Positions 53,751-62,182 of a DNA stretch of 64,000 bases are shown in pieces. Source of the DNA: P36-A1 sp049478495 (GTDB lineage Bacteria; Bacillota_I; Bacilli_A; JAJDGJ01); NCBI RefSeq assembly GCF_049478495.1, contig NZ_CP168083.1:1116001-1180000 (forward strand), written 5' to 3'. A program made the translations under genes and the position numbers. The stretch's first letter is position 1; each line of letters begins with the position of its first letter. Under the pieces are notes generated by a model, which saw only the letters and a program-made list of their open reading frames with translations, was not told the DNA's origin and searched no databases.

Positions 53751-54933
53751 TTATGGTCACAATATTAATTTTACTTTATTTGGTGAATCGCATGGTAAAG
53801 CTATTGGAATTACAATAAATAATTTACCAGCTAACTTTGAAATTGATTTTAATATTATTGATAATGATTTGATTTTAAGACAAGGTAATGCTGCTTTTAA
53901 TACAAAAAGGCAAGAAAATGTAGAGTATGATATTGTTTCAGGATTTTTTAAGAAAAAAACTACAGGACAGCCTATGACTGTTTTGTTCCATAATAAAGAT
54001 ATGATTGAGGATGATTATTTCCCATTTTTAAAACAACCAAGACCTGGACATGCTGATATTGTTGCTGCAAAAAAGTATCAAGAAGCAAATGATTTTAGAG
54101 GTGGTGGTCATTTTTCTGGACGTATGACAACACCTATTGTCTTTTTAGGTAGTATTATAAAACAAATAATGCAAGAATTATTTTCTGAGATGAAAATTGT
54201 TTCTCATATTAAAAGATTAGGGATTCATCATGATATTTCTTATTATGATTATCGAAAAGAAGTGGTCGATAAAAGATTATCTACCCTTGATAAATTAGAA
54301 GAGTTAAACACATCTTCTTTAGCTATGTTAGCTTTAGATATTAATTTAAAATTACATGCTAAATTAACTAACTCTATTAAAGATGTCAATTTCCCAACCT
54401 TTTCTAAAGAAGCTTATGATGTTATGTTAAATGAAGCTAAAGGATTAAAATGTGATACTCTTGGTGGATTAATAGAAACTATTATTATTAATCCACCAAG
54501 TTGGATTGGTGAACCTTTCTTTTATTCAGTAGAAAGTGTTTTATCAAGTTTACTATATTCAATTCCAAGTGTTAAAGGAGTCCGTTTTGGTAGTATTGAA
54601 GGTAATTCTCATTATTTAGGTAGTGAATTAAAGGATGAAATTATTTTTGCTAACACTCATAAAGTTACAACATTAATGAATCATAATGGTGGTATTAATG
54701 GTGGAATTACTAATGGTGAAGACATTGTCTTTAGCACTATTATAAAACCTATTGCATCAATTATGGGTGAACAGAAGACTTTTAATCTTGAAACTAAGAC
54801 AATAGAATCTTTAATAATTGAAGGTAGACATGATAAAACAATAATTAATCGTATCATTCCTGTTATTGATGCAATGTCTTATATTACACTTTATGATTTA
54901 TATTTAGAAAACAAAAAAAATACTCTTTTTTAA
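53740..54933 (+). CDS. aroC: Chorismate synthase
   Basis: Makes chorismate from EPSP with reduced FMN. The 397 residues have FGESHGKAIGITI, RPGHADIVAAKKYQEANDFRGGGHFSGRMTTP, GGLIE near the middle and HNGGINGGITNGEDIVF with IEGRHDKTIINR at the end. ATG at 53740-53742 lies nine bases after AGGAGG; the start overlaps the aroBA stop by 11 bases, so expression is coupled. Together with the DAHP synthase and fusion this gives steps 1, 2, 6 and 7 of the pathway. Confidence 0.97.
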   Translation: MNSNYGHNINFTLFGESHGKAIGITINNLPANFEIDFNIIDNDLILRQGNAAFNTKRQENVEYDIVSGFFKKKTTGQPMTVLFHNKDMIEDDYFPFLKQPRPGHADIVAAKKYQEANDFRGGGHFSGRMTTPIVFLGSIIKQIMQELFSEMKIVSHIKRLGIHHDISYYDYRKEVVDKRLSTLDKLEELNTSSLAMLALDINLKLHAKLTNSIKDVNFPTFSKEAYDVMLNEAKGLKCDTLGGLIETIIINPPSWIGEPFFYSVESVLSSLLYSIPSVKGVRFGSIEGNSHYLGSELKDEIIFANTHKVTTLMNHNGGINGGITNGEDIVFSTIIKPIASIMGEQKTFNLETKTIESLIIEGRHDKTIINRIIPVIDAMSYITLYDLYLENKKNTLF

Positions 54934-55006
54934 GTTTTAGTTCATTATTTTTGAAGTAAATAATAATTAATGTTATATTTAATTTTCAAAGAAAGGTGGA
55001 TTAAAT

Positions 55007-55366
55007 ATGATTAATAAAACAAGAGTTATGTTATATGTTGATGATGTTGCTAACATCAAGAAATTTTGGATTGATAATTTTGATGCAAAAGAAATCGAAG
55101 AAATATTTTTATCAGCTAACTATTCAGGTAGTGTAATTAGTATTAATGAACAAGTAGAATTAGGTTTATTTCCAAAAGAATTTATTAAAATGCATTCACC
55201 TGAACTAACAATAGGCACTCCATCTATTATGTTATTTGTTAATAATTTTTATGAGCTACATGATAGTTTGTGCAATGTTGGTGATGTATTTGATAATAAT
55301 GGTCTATTAACTTTTAATTTTCCTGATCCAGAAGACAATTATTTTGTAATTGCTAAAAATTCATAA
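55007..55366 (+). CDS. Glyoxalase/bleomycin resistance (VOC) family protein
   Basis: A 119-residue VOC-fold protein: RVMLYVDDVANIKKFWIDNFDAKEIEE is the first beta-alpha-beta unit and SIMLFVNNFYELHDSL with FNFPDPEDNYFVIA the second. Many conserved metal ligands of glyoxalase I cannot be placed, so no activity is assigned. AAGGTGG precedes the ATG. Single gene with a terminator downstream. Confidence 0.8.
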   Translation: MINKTRVMLYVDDVANIKKFWIDNFDAKEIEEIFLSANYSGSVISINEQVELGLFPKEFIKMHSPELTIGTPSIMLFVNNFYELHDSLCNVGDVFDNNGLLTFNFPDPEDNYFVIAKNS

Positions 55367-55403
55367 TAAAACCGGGTTTGTATTGTATACAGACTCGGTT
55401 TTT
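55367..55403. terminator. Bidirectional terminator between VOC and GNAT genes
   Basis: AAACCGGGTTTGTAT / ATACAGACTCGGTTT, a long stem with two mismatches and T-rich ends, between convergent genes. Confidence 0.8.
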
Positions 55404-55408
55404 TATCG

Positions 55409-55858
55409 TTATTTTTGCATTAAATAGTTAATATATGAAGTATTATCTATAAAAACGGTTTGCTTTTTAATTAATACATATTGTCTTTTTAAAAAGAAAT
55501 TATAGGCAGTAATAGATGCTTGAGTTTCTATAACATTATTTTTTATGCTAGCTTCTAACACATCACATATCGCTGTTGCTATAGCTTGTTTTTGATAGCA
55601 TTTATGTACAAAGAGATATTGTAAATAATTCTTGTCTAAACTGCCAAAGCCAACAATAGTATCATTTTTTACTGCTACAACTGTATTGTTTCTTAATAGT
55701 ACACTTTTGCTATCTTTATTGTTTTTTAAAGCTTGTGACCATAACAATACTTGATTATTATTATAATCTTTGGCATTTATTGTATTAATGCACTCATAAA
55801 ACAAGCTATTCACTTCTTCAAAATCTAAATCTAAATACTTTCTAATTATCATACTCAC
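55409..55858 (-). CDS. GNAT family N-acetyltransferase
   Basis: A 149-residue acetyltransferase. The fold is seen in IRKYLDLDFEEVNSLFYECI, VAVKNDTIVGFGSLDKNYLQYLFVHKCYQKQAIATAICDVLE, where the acetyl-CoA loop Q..G.G.A is altered to QKQAIATA, and a C-terminal YNFFLKRQYV. Substrate unknown. Single minus-strand gene. Confidence 0.85.
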   Translation of the reverse strand: MSMIIRKYLDLDFEEVNSLFYECINTINAKDYNNNQVLLWSQALKNNKDSKSVLLRNNTVVAVKNDTIVGFGSLDKNYLQYLFVHKCYQKQAIATAICDVLEASIKNNVIETQASITAYNFFLKRQYVLIKKQTVFIDNTSYINYLMQK

Positions 55859-56007
55859 ACCTCATTTTAATCTTAATATAATTATACATTATACATTTAC
55901 TATATGTTGAAAATTGTTCTTTTTCATGCTAAAATGTTTATTGTCGCTAAAATTTAGATATGTATTTATATTTAATTTGAGTTAAATATTATAAAGGAAT
56001 GATTATA

Positions 56008-57051
56008 ATGTATCAATTATTACAACTAAGTCCAAAGACATTAAAAGAAATGATTAAAGACTCAGATTCTAGTAAAGAAAAAAAGCGTTGTCTTATTGCT
56101 ATTACATTAAGAAATTTCTTGCTTATTTTATTTGCTATAGTCTACATAAGTTTTTATACAGTAGTTTTTGGTATTGAAAATAGTAGTATTGCAGTCGGTA
56201 GTTTTTGTATATTGTTAGGTATTCGCTTTATATCATACAATATTAATATAAAGGAAAGCATTGCTATTCTAGCATTGTATTTTATTCTTACTTTTGTAGC
56301 TAACTTAGTTTCTTTAACAAATAATTTGTATTTTAGCCTAATAAGTAATTTCTTATTTTTACTTTTGATTATAATCTTAGTTACTGCAAAACCAATAATG
56401 GGTAATGCAGGTATTTATGTTTTTAGTTATATTTTCATCGTAGAGACACCTGTAGCTACTTCATTGTTATCAATGAGATTTTATGCCTTACTATTTTCTT
56501 TTATTACATGCGGTTTAATCTTATACAAAAAACATTATAAAAAAGATAAAAACAAACATACCTCTGAACTTTTAAAGCAATTTTTAAAGTTTGATTTTAA
56601 ATCACTTTGGCAATTAAGATTGGCTACTGGTGTCAGTCTAGCCTTATTCATTGGACATTTACTACAATTTGAAAGAGCTGTGTGGATTGGTTATGCATGT
56701 ATGTCAATATTGCTACCTTATCAAAACAATTTAAAAACTAGAGCTTTTCATCGCTTTAGTGGAGTAGTTGTTGGCAGCCTTACATTTGGTCTTATTTCGA
56801 GTGTTATACCTGCTGATTACTATTCATTGATTGGCCCAATTGCTGGTTTGTGTATTGGCTTTTCAGTAACCTATTTTTGGCATAGTGTTTTTAATTGTTT
56901 TGGAGCATTATTATTAGCAAGCAGTCTATATGGAATTGATTCATCAATCTTATTTAGAATAGAAAATAACTTATTTGGAATTTTATTCGCTGTTATTTTT
57001 GTCTTTCTTTTAACTTTATTAACACCTAAAAATATTTTAGAAACTACATAA
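56008..57051 (+). CDS. FUSC-like (aromatic acid exporter type) membrane protein
   Basis: A 347-residue membrane protein with about ten helices in two blocks (residues 25-175 and 205-340). The second block, LWQLRLATGVSLALFIG followed by RAVWIGYACMSILLPY and RFSGVVVGSLTFGL, has the pattern of FUSC/ArAE transporter halves. A cytoplasmic basic loop (180-200) separates the blocks. Substrate unknown. ATG at 56008-56010, nine bases after AAAGGA, is preferred to the ATG at 55999, which overlaps the ribosome site. Confidence 0.75.
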   Translation: MYQLLQLSPKTLKEMIKDSDSSKEKKRCLIAITLRNFLLILFAIVYISFYTVVFGIENSSIAVGSFCILLGIRFISYNINIKESIAILALYFILTFVANLVSLTNNLYFSLISNFLFLLLIIILVTAKPIMGNAGIYVFSYIFIVETPVATSLLSMRFYALLFSFITCGLILYKKHYKKDKNKHTSELLKQFLKFDFKSLWQLRLATGVSLALFIGHLLQFERAVWIGYACMSILLPYQNNLKTRAFHRFSGVVVGSLTFGLISSVIPADYYSLIGPIAGLCIGFSVTYFWHSVFNCFGALLLASSLYGIDSSILFRIENNLFGILFAVIFVFLLTLLTPKNILETT

Positions 57052-57127
57052 TTTTAAAGTGTTTTAGACATTTTATACCATAGTAGAAATGATTATTATG
57101 TAACTAAATATTAATTAAATTAAATAC

Positions 57128-57168
57128 AACAAAGCCGTAAAACTAATTAATAGTTTTACGGCTTTGTT
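57128..57168. terminator. Very strong terminator hairpin, 18-bp perfect stem
   Basis: An 18-base arm (57128-57145) and its perfect inverse (57151-57168), loop of 5, core GCCGTAAAACTA, lie between the convergent FUSC-like and mrp genes. Flanking T and A runs suit both strands. Confidence 0.85.
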
Positions 57169-57206
57169 TATATTTATTTATCTATTTTTCTTATTTTTTT
57201 CTTTAT

Positions 57207-58043
57207 TTATTTTTTTAAATCAATTAAAGTTTTTGCTACTGAATCAAATAGTAAAAAGTCTAAATCTTCTAGCATTCCATTATCGCATGCTTTGGCAATT
57301 TCTGGGTTTATTGGTAGTTTAGCAAGTACTTTTAGATTATGTTTATTAGCTATCTCATCTATATGACTTTCTCCAAATATTTGGTATTCTTTATCGTTAT
57401 CTGGACATTTAAAGTATGACATGTTTTCTACAAGTCCAATTATTGGCACATTCATCATTTCGGCCATTTTTACTGCTTTAGCAACTATCATTGATACTAA
57501 TTCTTGTGGTGATGTTACAATTATAATTCCATCAATTGCAATTGATTGAAAAACAGTTAATGGTACATCTCCTGTACCAGGAGGCATATCGATAAACATA
57601 TAATCAATATCATCCCAAATAACTTCAGACCAAAATTGTTTTACAGTATTAGCGATTACTGGTCCTCTCCAAACAACTGGATCAGTATCGTTTTCTAATA
57701 ATAAATTAACTGACATTATTTCAATTCCAGTTTTAGTACTTACTGGAAGCCACCCTAGTTTATTAGCTTTTGCTTTTGTACTAATTCCAAATGTTTTAGG
57801 TATTGATGGACCAGTTATATCAGCATCTAAGATTGCTGTATGATAACCTTTACGATTCATAGTAACAGCAAGCATTGATGTTACTAATGATTTACCAACT
57901 CCACCTTTACCACTTACAATTCCAATTACTTTTTTTACATTGCTTAATTCATGTAATTTTTCTACAAATTCATTTTGTTCTTCTTTTCTGTCTGAACAAT
58001 TTTCTGCACAACTACTACAGCTTTGATCACATTTTTCACTCAT
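57207..58043 (-). CDS. Mrp/NBP35-type P-loop ATPase (iron-sulfur carrier)
   Basis: A 278-residue ATPase of the Mrp/ApbC family that carries iron-sulfur clusters to target proteins. The deviant Walker A GKGGVGKS is at 45-52, then LDADITGPS, IDMPPGTGD and TSPQELVSMIV. The N-terminus has four Cys (5, 9, 12, 16) in CDQSCSSCAENC, like eukaryotic Nbp35. The C-terminal CxxC of ApbC is broken: YFKCPDND has only the first Cys. It follows the DUF134 gene by 21 bases, a conserved pair in Bacillota. Confidence 0.92.
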   Translation of the reverse strand: MSEKCDQSCSSCAENCSDRKEEQNEFVEKLHELSNVKKVIGIVSGKGGVGKSLVTSMLAVTMNRKGYHTAILDADITGPSIPKTFGISTKAKANKLGWLPVSTKTGIEIMSVNLLLENDTDPVVWRGPVIANTVKQFWSEVIWDDIDYMFIDMPPGTGDVPLTVFQSIAIDGIIIVTSPQELVSMIVAKAVKMAEMMNVPIIGLVENMSYFKCPDNDKEYQIFGESHIDEIANKHNLKVLAKLPINPEIAKACDNGMLEDLDFLLFDSVAKTLIDLKK

Positions 58044-58064
58044 AATATAACTCCTCTATTCTAA

Positions 58065-58439
58065 TTATTTAATATTTTCTCTATTTTGACAACATGGTTT
58101 TTTCTCTTTACTATTACATATTGATTCACAACTATTATCTAATCCATTGCACAAATGATATTTACCACCATTGATTAGTAAGGTATTACCATTTACCAAC
58201 GATTGAGCTAATTTTTTTCTAGCTTCATTATAAATACCTTGCACAGTACTTCTAGCAATATTCATCTTTTTTGAACACTCTTCTTGACTCATATTTTCTA
58301 AATCAATTAACCTTATACTTTCATACTCATCAATTGTCATCGTAATTTTTTTATTTGACTCATCTAAAGTATCTAAAGGACCATATGTATTACACTTAGG
58401 TAATGTACAAACTTTTCTTCCTTTTATTGGCCTTGCCAA
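58065..58439 (-). CDS. DUF134 helix-turn-helix regulator
   Basis: A 124-residue DUF134 protein, presumed DNA-binding. MARPIKGRKVCTLPKCNTYGP, MTIDEYESIRLIDLENMSQEECSKKMNIARSTVQGIYNEARKKLAQSLVNGNTLLI contains a sigma-70-region-4-like helix-turn-helix. A Cys-rich C-terminus (CNGLDNSCESICNS...CC) may bind an iron-sulfur cluster or metal. TTG at 58437-58439 is chosen because it gives the family start MARP and lies 6-7 bases after AAGGTG. It is in one operon with mrp behind a palindromic promoter, so it probably regulates itself and mrp. Confidence 0.88.
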   Translation of the reverse strand: MARPIKGRKVCTLPKCNTYGPLDTLDESNKKITMTIDEYESIRLIDLENMSQEECSKKMNIARSTVQGIYNEARKKLAQSLVNGNTLLINGGKYHLCNGLDNSCESICNSKEKKPCCQNRENIK

Positions 58440-58474
58440 AACTTGCACCTTCTATCTTTAATTATTTTAATTAA

Positions 58475-58523
58475 TGACATATGCCACAAATATAAATTAT
58501 ACTCCATTAATGGCATATGTCAA
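58475..58523 (-). promoter_or_regulatory. Promoter with perfect 12-bp inverted arms upstream of DUF134-mrp
   Basis: Minus-strand TTGACA (complement of 58518-58523), 16 bases, TATAAT (complement of 58496-58501). TGACATATGCCA (58475-58486) and TGGCATATGTCA (58511-58522) are exact inverted copies 24 bases apart, one on the -35 and one just after the expected start point. Each arm has CATATG at its centre. Confidence 0.85.
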
Positions 58524-58555
58524 CAATAAGATAATTTATTCTAGCATATATAAAC

Positions 58556-58589
58556 AAAACAGTAAGGTTATTAATAACCCTACTGTTTT
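58556..58589 (-). terminator. Intrinsic terminator after ybaK
   Basis: AAAACAGTA / TACTGTTTT with inner GGTTA / TAACC, 9 bases past the ybaK stop. Confidence 0.8.
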
Positions 58590-58597
58590 ATATATAA

Positions 58598-59065
58598 TTA
58601 ATCTGTTAAATCAGCACATTCAAATGTAATAATTTTTTCTAAATCATTTAAAGATACTTCTACTTGATAGCCTATTTTACCTCCACTAAAGATAATTGTA
58701 TCTTGTAAAATTGCACTTTCATCTATTGTTGTATTAAAAAACTTTTTCATTCCTATTATCGAACAACCTCCATGAATATAACCAGTTAATGGTAATAGTT
58801 CTTTAGCTTTAAGCATTTCTATTTTCTTTTCTTTAACTGCTTTGGCAGCCTTTTTAAGATTTAGTTCTTTATTTACTGGTATTAGAAAAACATAATTCTT
58901 TTTAGAAGATGCTTTTGCTACTAGAGTCTTAAAAACTTGTTCCGGATCTTGATGCAAAGTCATAGCTACTTCCATACCACTTATTGCATCAGTATCAGCA
59001 TAACTATAGCTTTTGTATTGTATCTTTTTTTGTTCTAACATTCTCATCACATTTGTTTTTTCCAT
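58598..59065 (-). CDS. ybaK: Cys-tRNA(Pro)/Cys-tRNA(Cys) deacylase YbaK
   Basis: A 155-residue free-standing editing enzyme that hydrolyses cysteine mischarged on tRNA-Pro. The fold and active-site Lys are seen in VFKTLVAKASSKKNYVFLIPVNKELNLKKAAKAV, with GYIHGGCSIIGMKK and FSGGKIGYQVEVS. Length is typical. It is a single gene with a terminator; AGGAG precedes the ATG. Confidence 0.94.
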   Translation of the reverse strand: MEKTNVMRMLEQKKIQYKSYSYADTDAISGMEVAMTLHQDPEQVFKTLVAKASSKKNYVFLIPVNKELNLKKAAKAVKEKKIEMLKAKELLPLTGYIHGGCSIIGMKKFFNTTIDESAILQDTIIFSGGKIGYQVEVSLNDLEKIITFECADLTD

Positions 59066-59163
59066 TATTATTCTCCTAACACTTTACATCATTACTTATC
59101 TTATTAAATTATAGACCTCTTAATGATATAGTTCAAGATTAGTAAACACTATAATCACTTTTA

Positions 59164-59883
59164 TTACTTATTTACTAGATATCTTAGCCAAATATTACTA
59201 TTATTTAGCATTTTTACTTCTTTTAAGCTAAATGTAAAGGCTTGATTATCATTATTACTTTTATCTAGAAATAGTGGTGGAGTTGTTGAATTACCATCTG
59301 CAGCAGCACACATTACTATACTTAGTTCATCACACATACCAGCATCCATAAAAGTATAGTTCAAAACACCACCACCACCTAGCATTAAAGTTTCAATCTT
59401 AAATAAATCTTTTAGTTTAATCATTGCCTGTTCAATATCTAAAGTATCTTCTCCAGCAATAATATATGAAATATTTAATTTTCTAAGAAAGTCTTTATAT
59501 TCATTACTAGTTGTTTCACATAATAATTCTATTATATGAGCTTTAGTATCATTATATGTTAAAATATTGCTTTTCCAACCTAATTTTCCATGTATGTCTA
59601 TTGAAACATAATACATAGATGCAGCTGTTGTTGCTATAAAATCCCCTTTTACAACTTCTTTTGCATTTAAATCTAAAAGAGGTTTTTCATAAAAAGTAAA
59701 ATTATCATCAGTTGTAATACGACCTGATAACCATCCTTGGTGTTTATAATAGGCATTTTTTCCAAATGCAATGTTATAAAAATCATTACTTGCACTTTCA
59801 GCTTCTTTAGTATTCATATAATTGCCCATTATCTTTCCATCTAATGAAGTCAACATATGACAAAATATATATGGTCTATTCAT
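59164..59883 (-). CDS. RibD C-terminal/dihydrofolate reductase-fold protein
   Basis: A 239-residue protein of the dihydrofolate reductase-like RibD_C family. MNRPYIFCHMLTSLDGKIMGNY is the family start, followed by LEKPLLDLNAK-like strands, KAHIIELL, LNISYIIAGEDTLD and the nucleotide-binding LMLGGGGVLNYTFMDAGMCDELSIVM. It is probably an NADPH-dependent reductase of unknown substrate, not a full riboflavin enzyme since the deaminase domain is absent. ATG at 59881-59883 is chosen with GGAGTG just before it. Confidence 0.85.
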   Translation of the reverse strand: MNRPYIFCHMLTSLDGKIMGNYMNTKEAESASNDFYNIAFGKNAYYKHQGWLSGRITTDDNFTFYEKPLLDLNAKEVVKGDFIATTAASMYYVSIDIHGKLGWKSNILTYNDTKAHIIELLCETTSNEYKDFLRKLNISYIIAGEDTLDIEQAMIKLKDLFKIETLMLGGGGVLNYTFMDAGMCDELSIVMCAAADGNSTTPPLFLDKSNNDNQAFTFSLKEVKMLNNSNIWLRYLVNK

Positions 59884-59991
59884 TTTTACACTCCTTTTTT
59901 TCATAATTACCTATTTAATATAACACAAAGATACTAGATAATATTAAGTAATAACTTAATATTTTAAAAAAGAAATATTATTAAATGATTT

Positions 59992-60477
59992 TTATGCTAG
60001 TTCATTTGCTGCATGATATCTTGCCATTACACTTCGAGCTATTGGTTGAGCAAAAAAAGCCTCTATAATAAATGCAATAGTGAAATTTCTTGGCCACTTT
60101 TCAAAGAAATGAACTATTGGGTCTATACTAATACTACTAGTACCAATCCAAGTACCTACTACACTTAGTACTAGTGACATTAAAAAAACATTACATAATG
60201 CTGTTATTATCATTGTAGCTTCAAAACTATTATCATGATCCTTTAATATTTTACTTACTAAAAACTGAGTTGGTTTCTGTGTTAAAATAACCATTATTAT
60301 GACAAATATCCATAATAAAGGTATTTGATGTAATACAGCTTTATAATTATCAAAACTAAAGCCTATTTCTAATCCTGTTATTATAGGAGCAATGGTATTA
60401 ACCGATAGAATAGAAATAATAGCCATAAATAATACTGTTTCTTTTAATGAATGTGGTAATCGTTGTTTAAATTTCAA
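59992..60477 (-). CDS. DUF2798-like four-helix membrane protein
   Basis: About 161 residues with four membrane helices arranged as two repeats: LKETVLFMAIISILSVNT ... IPLLWIFVIIMVILTQKP and FEATMIITALCNVFLMSL ... NFTIAFIIEAFFAQPIARSVM. This is the DUF2798 pattern. TTG at 60475-60477, seven bases after AAAGGAAG, seems the best start; ATG at 60499-60501 is an alternative. A terminator-type hairpin sits just upstream, so expression may need antitermination. Function unknown. Confidence 0.6.
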   Translation of the reverse strand: MKFKQRLPHSLKETVLFMAIISILSVNTIAPIITGLEIGFSFDNYKAVLHQIPLLWIFVIIMVILTQKPTQFLVSKILKDHDNSFEATMIITALCNVFLMSLVLSVVGTWIGTSSISIDPIVHFFEKWPRNFTIAFIIEAFFAQPIARSVMARYHAANELA

Positions 60478-60507
60478 ATCAAATCTTCCTTTCTGTTGCA
60501 TATGAGC

Positions 60508-60540
60508 AAAAAAAACAGCACAGGAAAAAATTCCTGTGCT
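60508..60540 (-). promoter_or_regulatory. Attenuator-like terminator in the leader of the DUF2798-like gene
   Basis: AGCACAGGAA (60517-60526) / TTCCTGTGCT (60531-60540) is a perfect 10-bp stem. On the minus strand it is followed by G then eight U residues, a textbook terminator, but no gene ends before it; the DUF2798-like gene starts about 30 bases later. Confidence 0.75.
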
Positions 60541-60555
60541 GATCAATTATACGCA

Positions 60556-60589
60556 CATATTACTAATTTATTATATCATATTACTAATT
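60556..60589. repeat. Two phased direct repeats upstream of the DUF2798-like gene
   Basis: CATATTACTAATT occurs at 60556-60568 and again at 60577-60589, exactly 21 bases apart (two helical turns). Each contains the palindrome ATTA-C-TAAT. They lie among possible -10 elements between divergent genes and look like tandem regulator sites. Confidence 0.6.
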
Positions 60590-60779
60590 ATAGGTGTATG
60601 TTAACTATTTGTGTACATCGCAAAATATTTTAATATATACATATGCATAGCACTATAAATATATTTAATACACAATTTATACACTGAAGATATTCTGAAG
60701 ATATAACACATAGTGTACATTTTTAGATATAATATGTCTAAGAGCTGGCCAGTTCAATAAAATTTGAAAGGGATATATT

Positions 60780-60994
60780 ATGAAAACAATTAAATACCTA
60801 ATACTGTTATTAATATGTGTATTAGCATATGGGCAAAATGATGTTAAAGCATTAAGTGGTGTTATAGAAGAAAATGTACAGCAAACACTAGAAGAAACAA
60901 AAACAAATTCTAACGGTGAAGTAAGTGTCTCTACCACTATTGCTAAAAAGTTAATAGAATTACAACCTAGTAGCACTAAAAATATCTTAGCATG
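60780..60994 (+). CDS. Small secreted protein, first gene of a pair
   Basis: A 71-residue peptide with an N-terminal signal (MKTIKYLILLLICVLAYGQNDVKA, cleavage perhaps after Ala24) and a 45-residue polar tail rich in Glu, Thr and Ser (SGVIEENVQQTLEETKTNSNGEVSV). No family recognised. AAAGGGATATATT precedes the ATG. The stop TGA overlaps the start region of the next gene (GCATGATT), so both are translated together. Confidence 0.7.
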
Positions 60995-62134
60995 ATTAAA
61001 AGTTTAGTTTTAATTATTGTATTATTAGTGACTACTAGTTGTGCAAGCAGTCCTAAAACAACTTATGTAGATGTTAAAGAGTTTGATTTAGCTAGTTTAA
61101 AAGATTATGACTTTATTGAAAATAAGCCAGAAAAAGCTAAAATTTCAAAGAAATATCAAGTAGTCAATAAAAATTTTGAATATGCAAAACAAGACAAAAT
61201 TTGTAATAATAATAGTTATCTAGGATCTTCTAATACAGGCGTTAGATTTTATAGTACTGATAAAGAGGGACAATATGGTACTAATTATAGTATTTATATA
61301 GCAAATGATAAGAATTCTTGTAAGTTTATTCATCTTTTTGAAAATGTAAATGCTTTTTCTATAAATTATATTTTCTATTACAATACTGCTTATTTTAATA
61401 TAATAAATAATCATGATTCTGATAATAACTCTGGATTATGGAGAGTATCTGAAAGTAAAACAGTACGTGTTAGTAAATTTTATTCTATGTCTAGTGATTA
61501 TGCTTTAGATTATACAAATGGTGATCTATATACTATAGAATTCACTGCAGATACTGCCTGGTTTAGAAAATATAATAAAAATAATCAATTATTAGATGAA
61601 GTAGATTTTAATGATAATGATTATATGAATTTGTATATAAAGGATGATAAAATATTTTTTATTAGTGAAGTAATTGTTGATAAAGAAGCTGAGTTGACAC
61701 ATCATATAATTAGTGAATTTTCTTTAGAGAGTGTTTTTGATAATATTAATGGTAATCCTCTAAGTAAAGTAGAAATTAAAAATAATCAATCTTCTTATAA
61801 TACTGTTGAAGTAAATGTAGATTTAAATTATATAATATTTTATAACAGTAATTCACTAATATGTGATTTAGAATATCAACACTGTTCTCGTTATGATTAT
61901 ATTACTCAAGTTGGTACTAATAACATGTTATTAGTAACAGTTAATGATATAGAGGAAAAAAATCCATTATATTTAGTTGAACTAAATACTAATAGAAAGC
62001 AAAAAATACTTGATTTTGCAACATTTTTAATTCCTAATATGAATGATAAAATTATAACCTTAAGTGTTTATGATGAAAAGAATGCTGGTTCTGATAATAG
62101 TAAATATAAAACAATAGTATATAAAATTAAATAA
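60992..62134 (+). CDS. Hypothetical lipoprotein, 380 residues
   Basis: Not recognised. A signal peptide ends in the lipobox TTSC with Cys17. The mature part is rich in Asn, Asp, Ser and Tyr and has regularly spaced beta-strand pairs (for example LYTIEFTADTAWFRKYNKNN, then LLVTVNDIEEKNPLYLVELN), suggestive of a beta-propeller. Internal Cys pairs are few. It overlaps the preceding 71-residue gene by four bases and ends at a strong terminator. The pair is probably displayed at the cell surface together, but the role is unknown. Confidence 0.75.
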   Translation: MIKSLVLIIVLLVTTSCASSPKTTYVDVKEFDLASLKDYDFIENKPEKAKISKKYQVVNKNFEYAKQDKICNNNSYLGSSNTGVRFYSTDKEGQYGTNYSIYIANDKNSCKFIHLFENVNAFSINYIFYYNTAYFNIINNHDSDNNSGLWRVSESKTVRVSKFYSMSSDYALDYTNGDLYTIEFTADTAWFRKYNKNNQLLDEVDFNDNDYMNLYIKDDKIFFISEVIVDKEAELTHHIISEFSLESVFDNINGNPLSKVEIKNNQSSYNTVEVNVDLNYIIFYNSNSLICDLEYQHCSRYDYITQVGTNNMLLVTVNDIEEKNPLYLVELNTNRKQKILDFATFLIPNMNDKIITLSVYDEKNAGSDNSKYKTIVYKIK

Positions 62135-62141
62135 AATAGAC

Positions 62142-62175
62142 AAACCGCAAACCTTAGTTATATAGTTTGCGGTTT
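62142..62175. terminator. Terminator after the lipoprotein gene
   Basis: AAACCGCAAAC (62142-62152) / GTTTGCGGTTT (62165-62175), 11-bp perfect stem between convergent genes. Confidence 0.85.
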
Positions 62176-62182
62176 ATTTATT

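Noticed and set aside
60677..60976. Minus-strand frame opposite the small secreted protein gene
   Set aside because: The plus-strand frame has a signal peptide, a ribosome site and coupling to the next gene. The minus frame has none of these.
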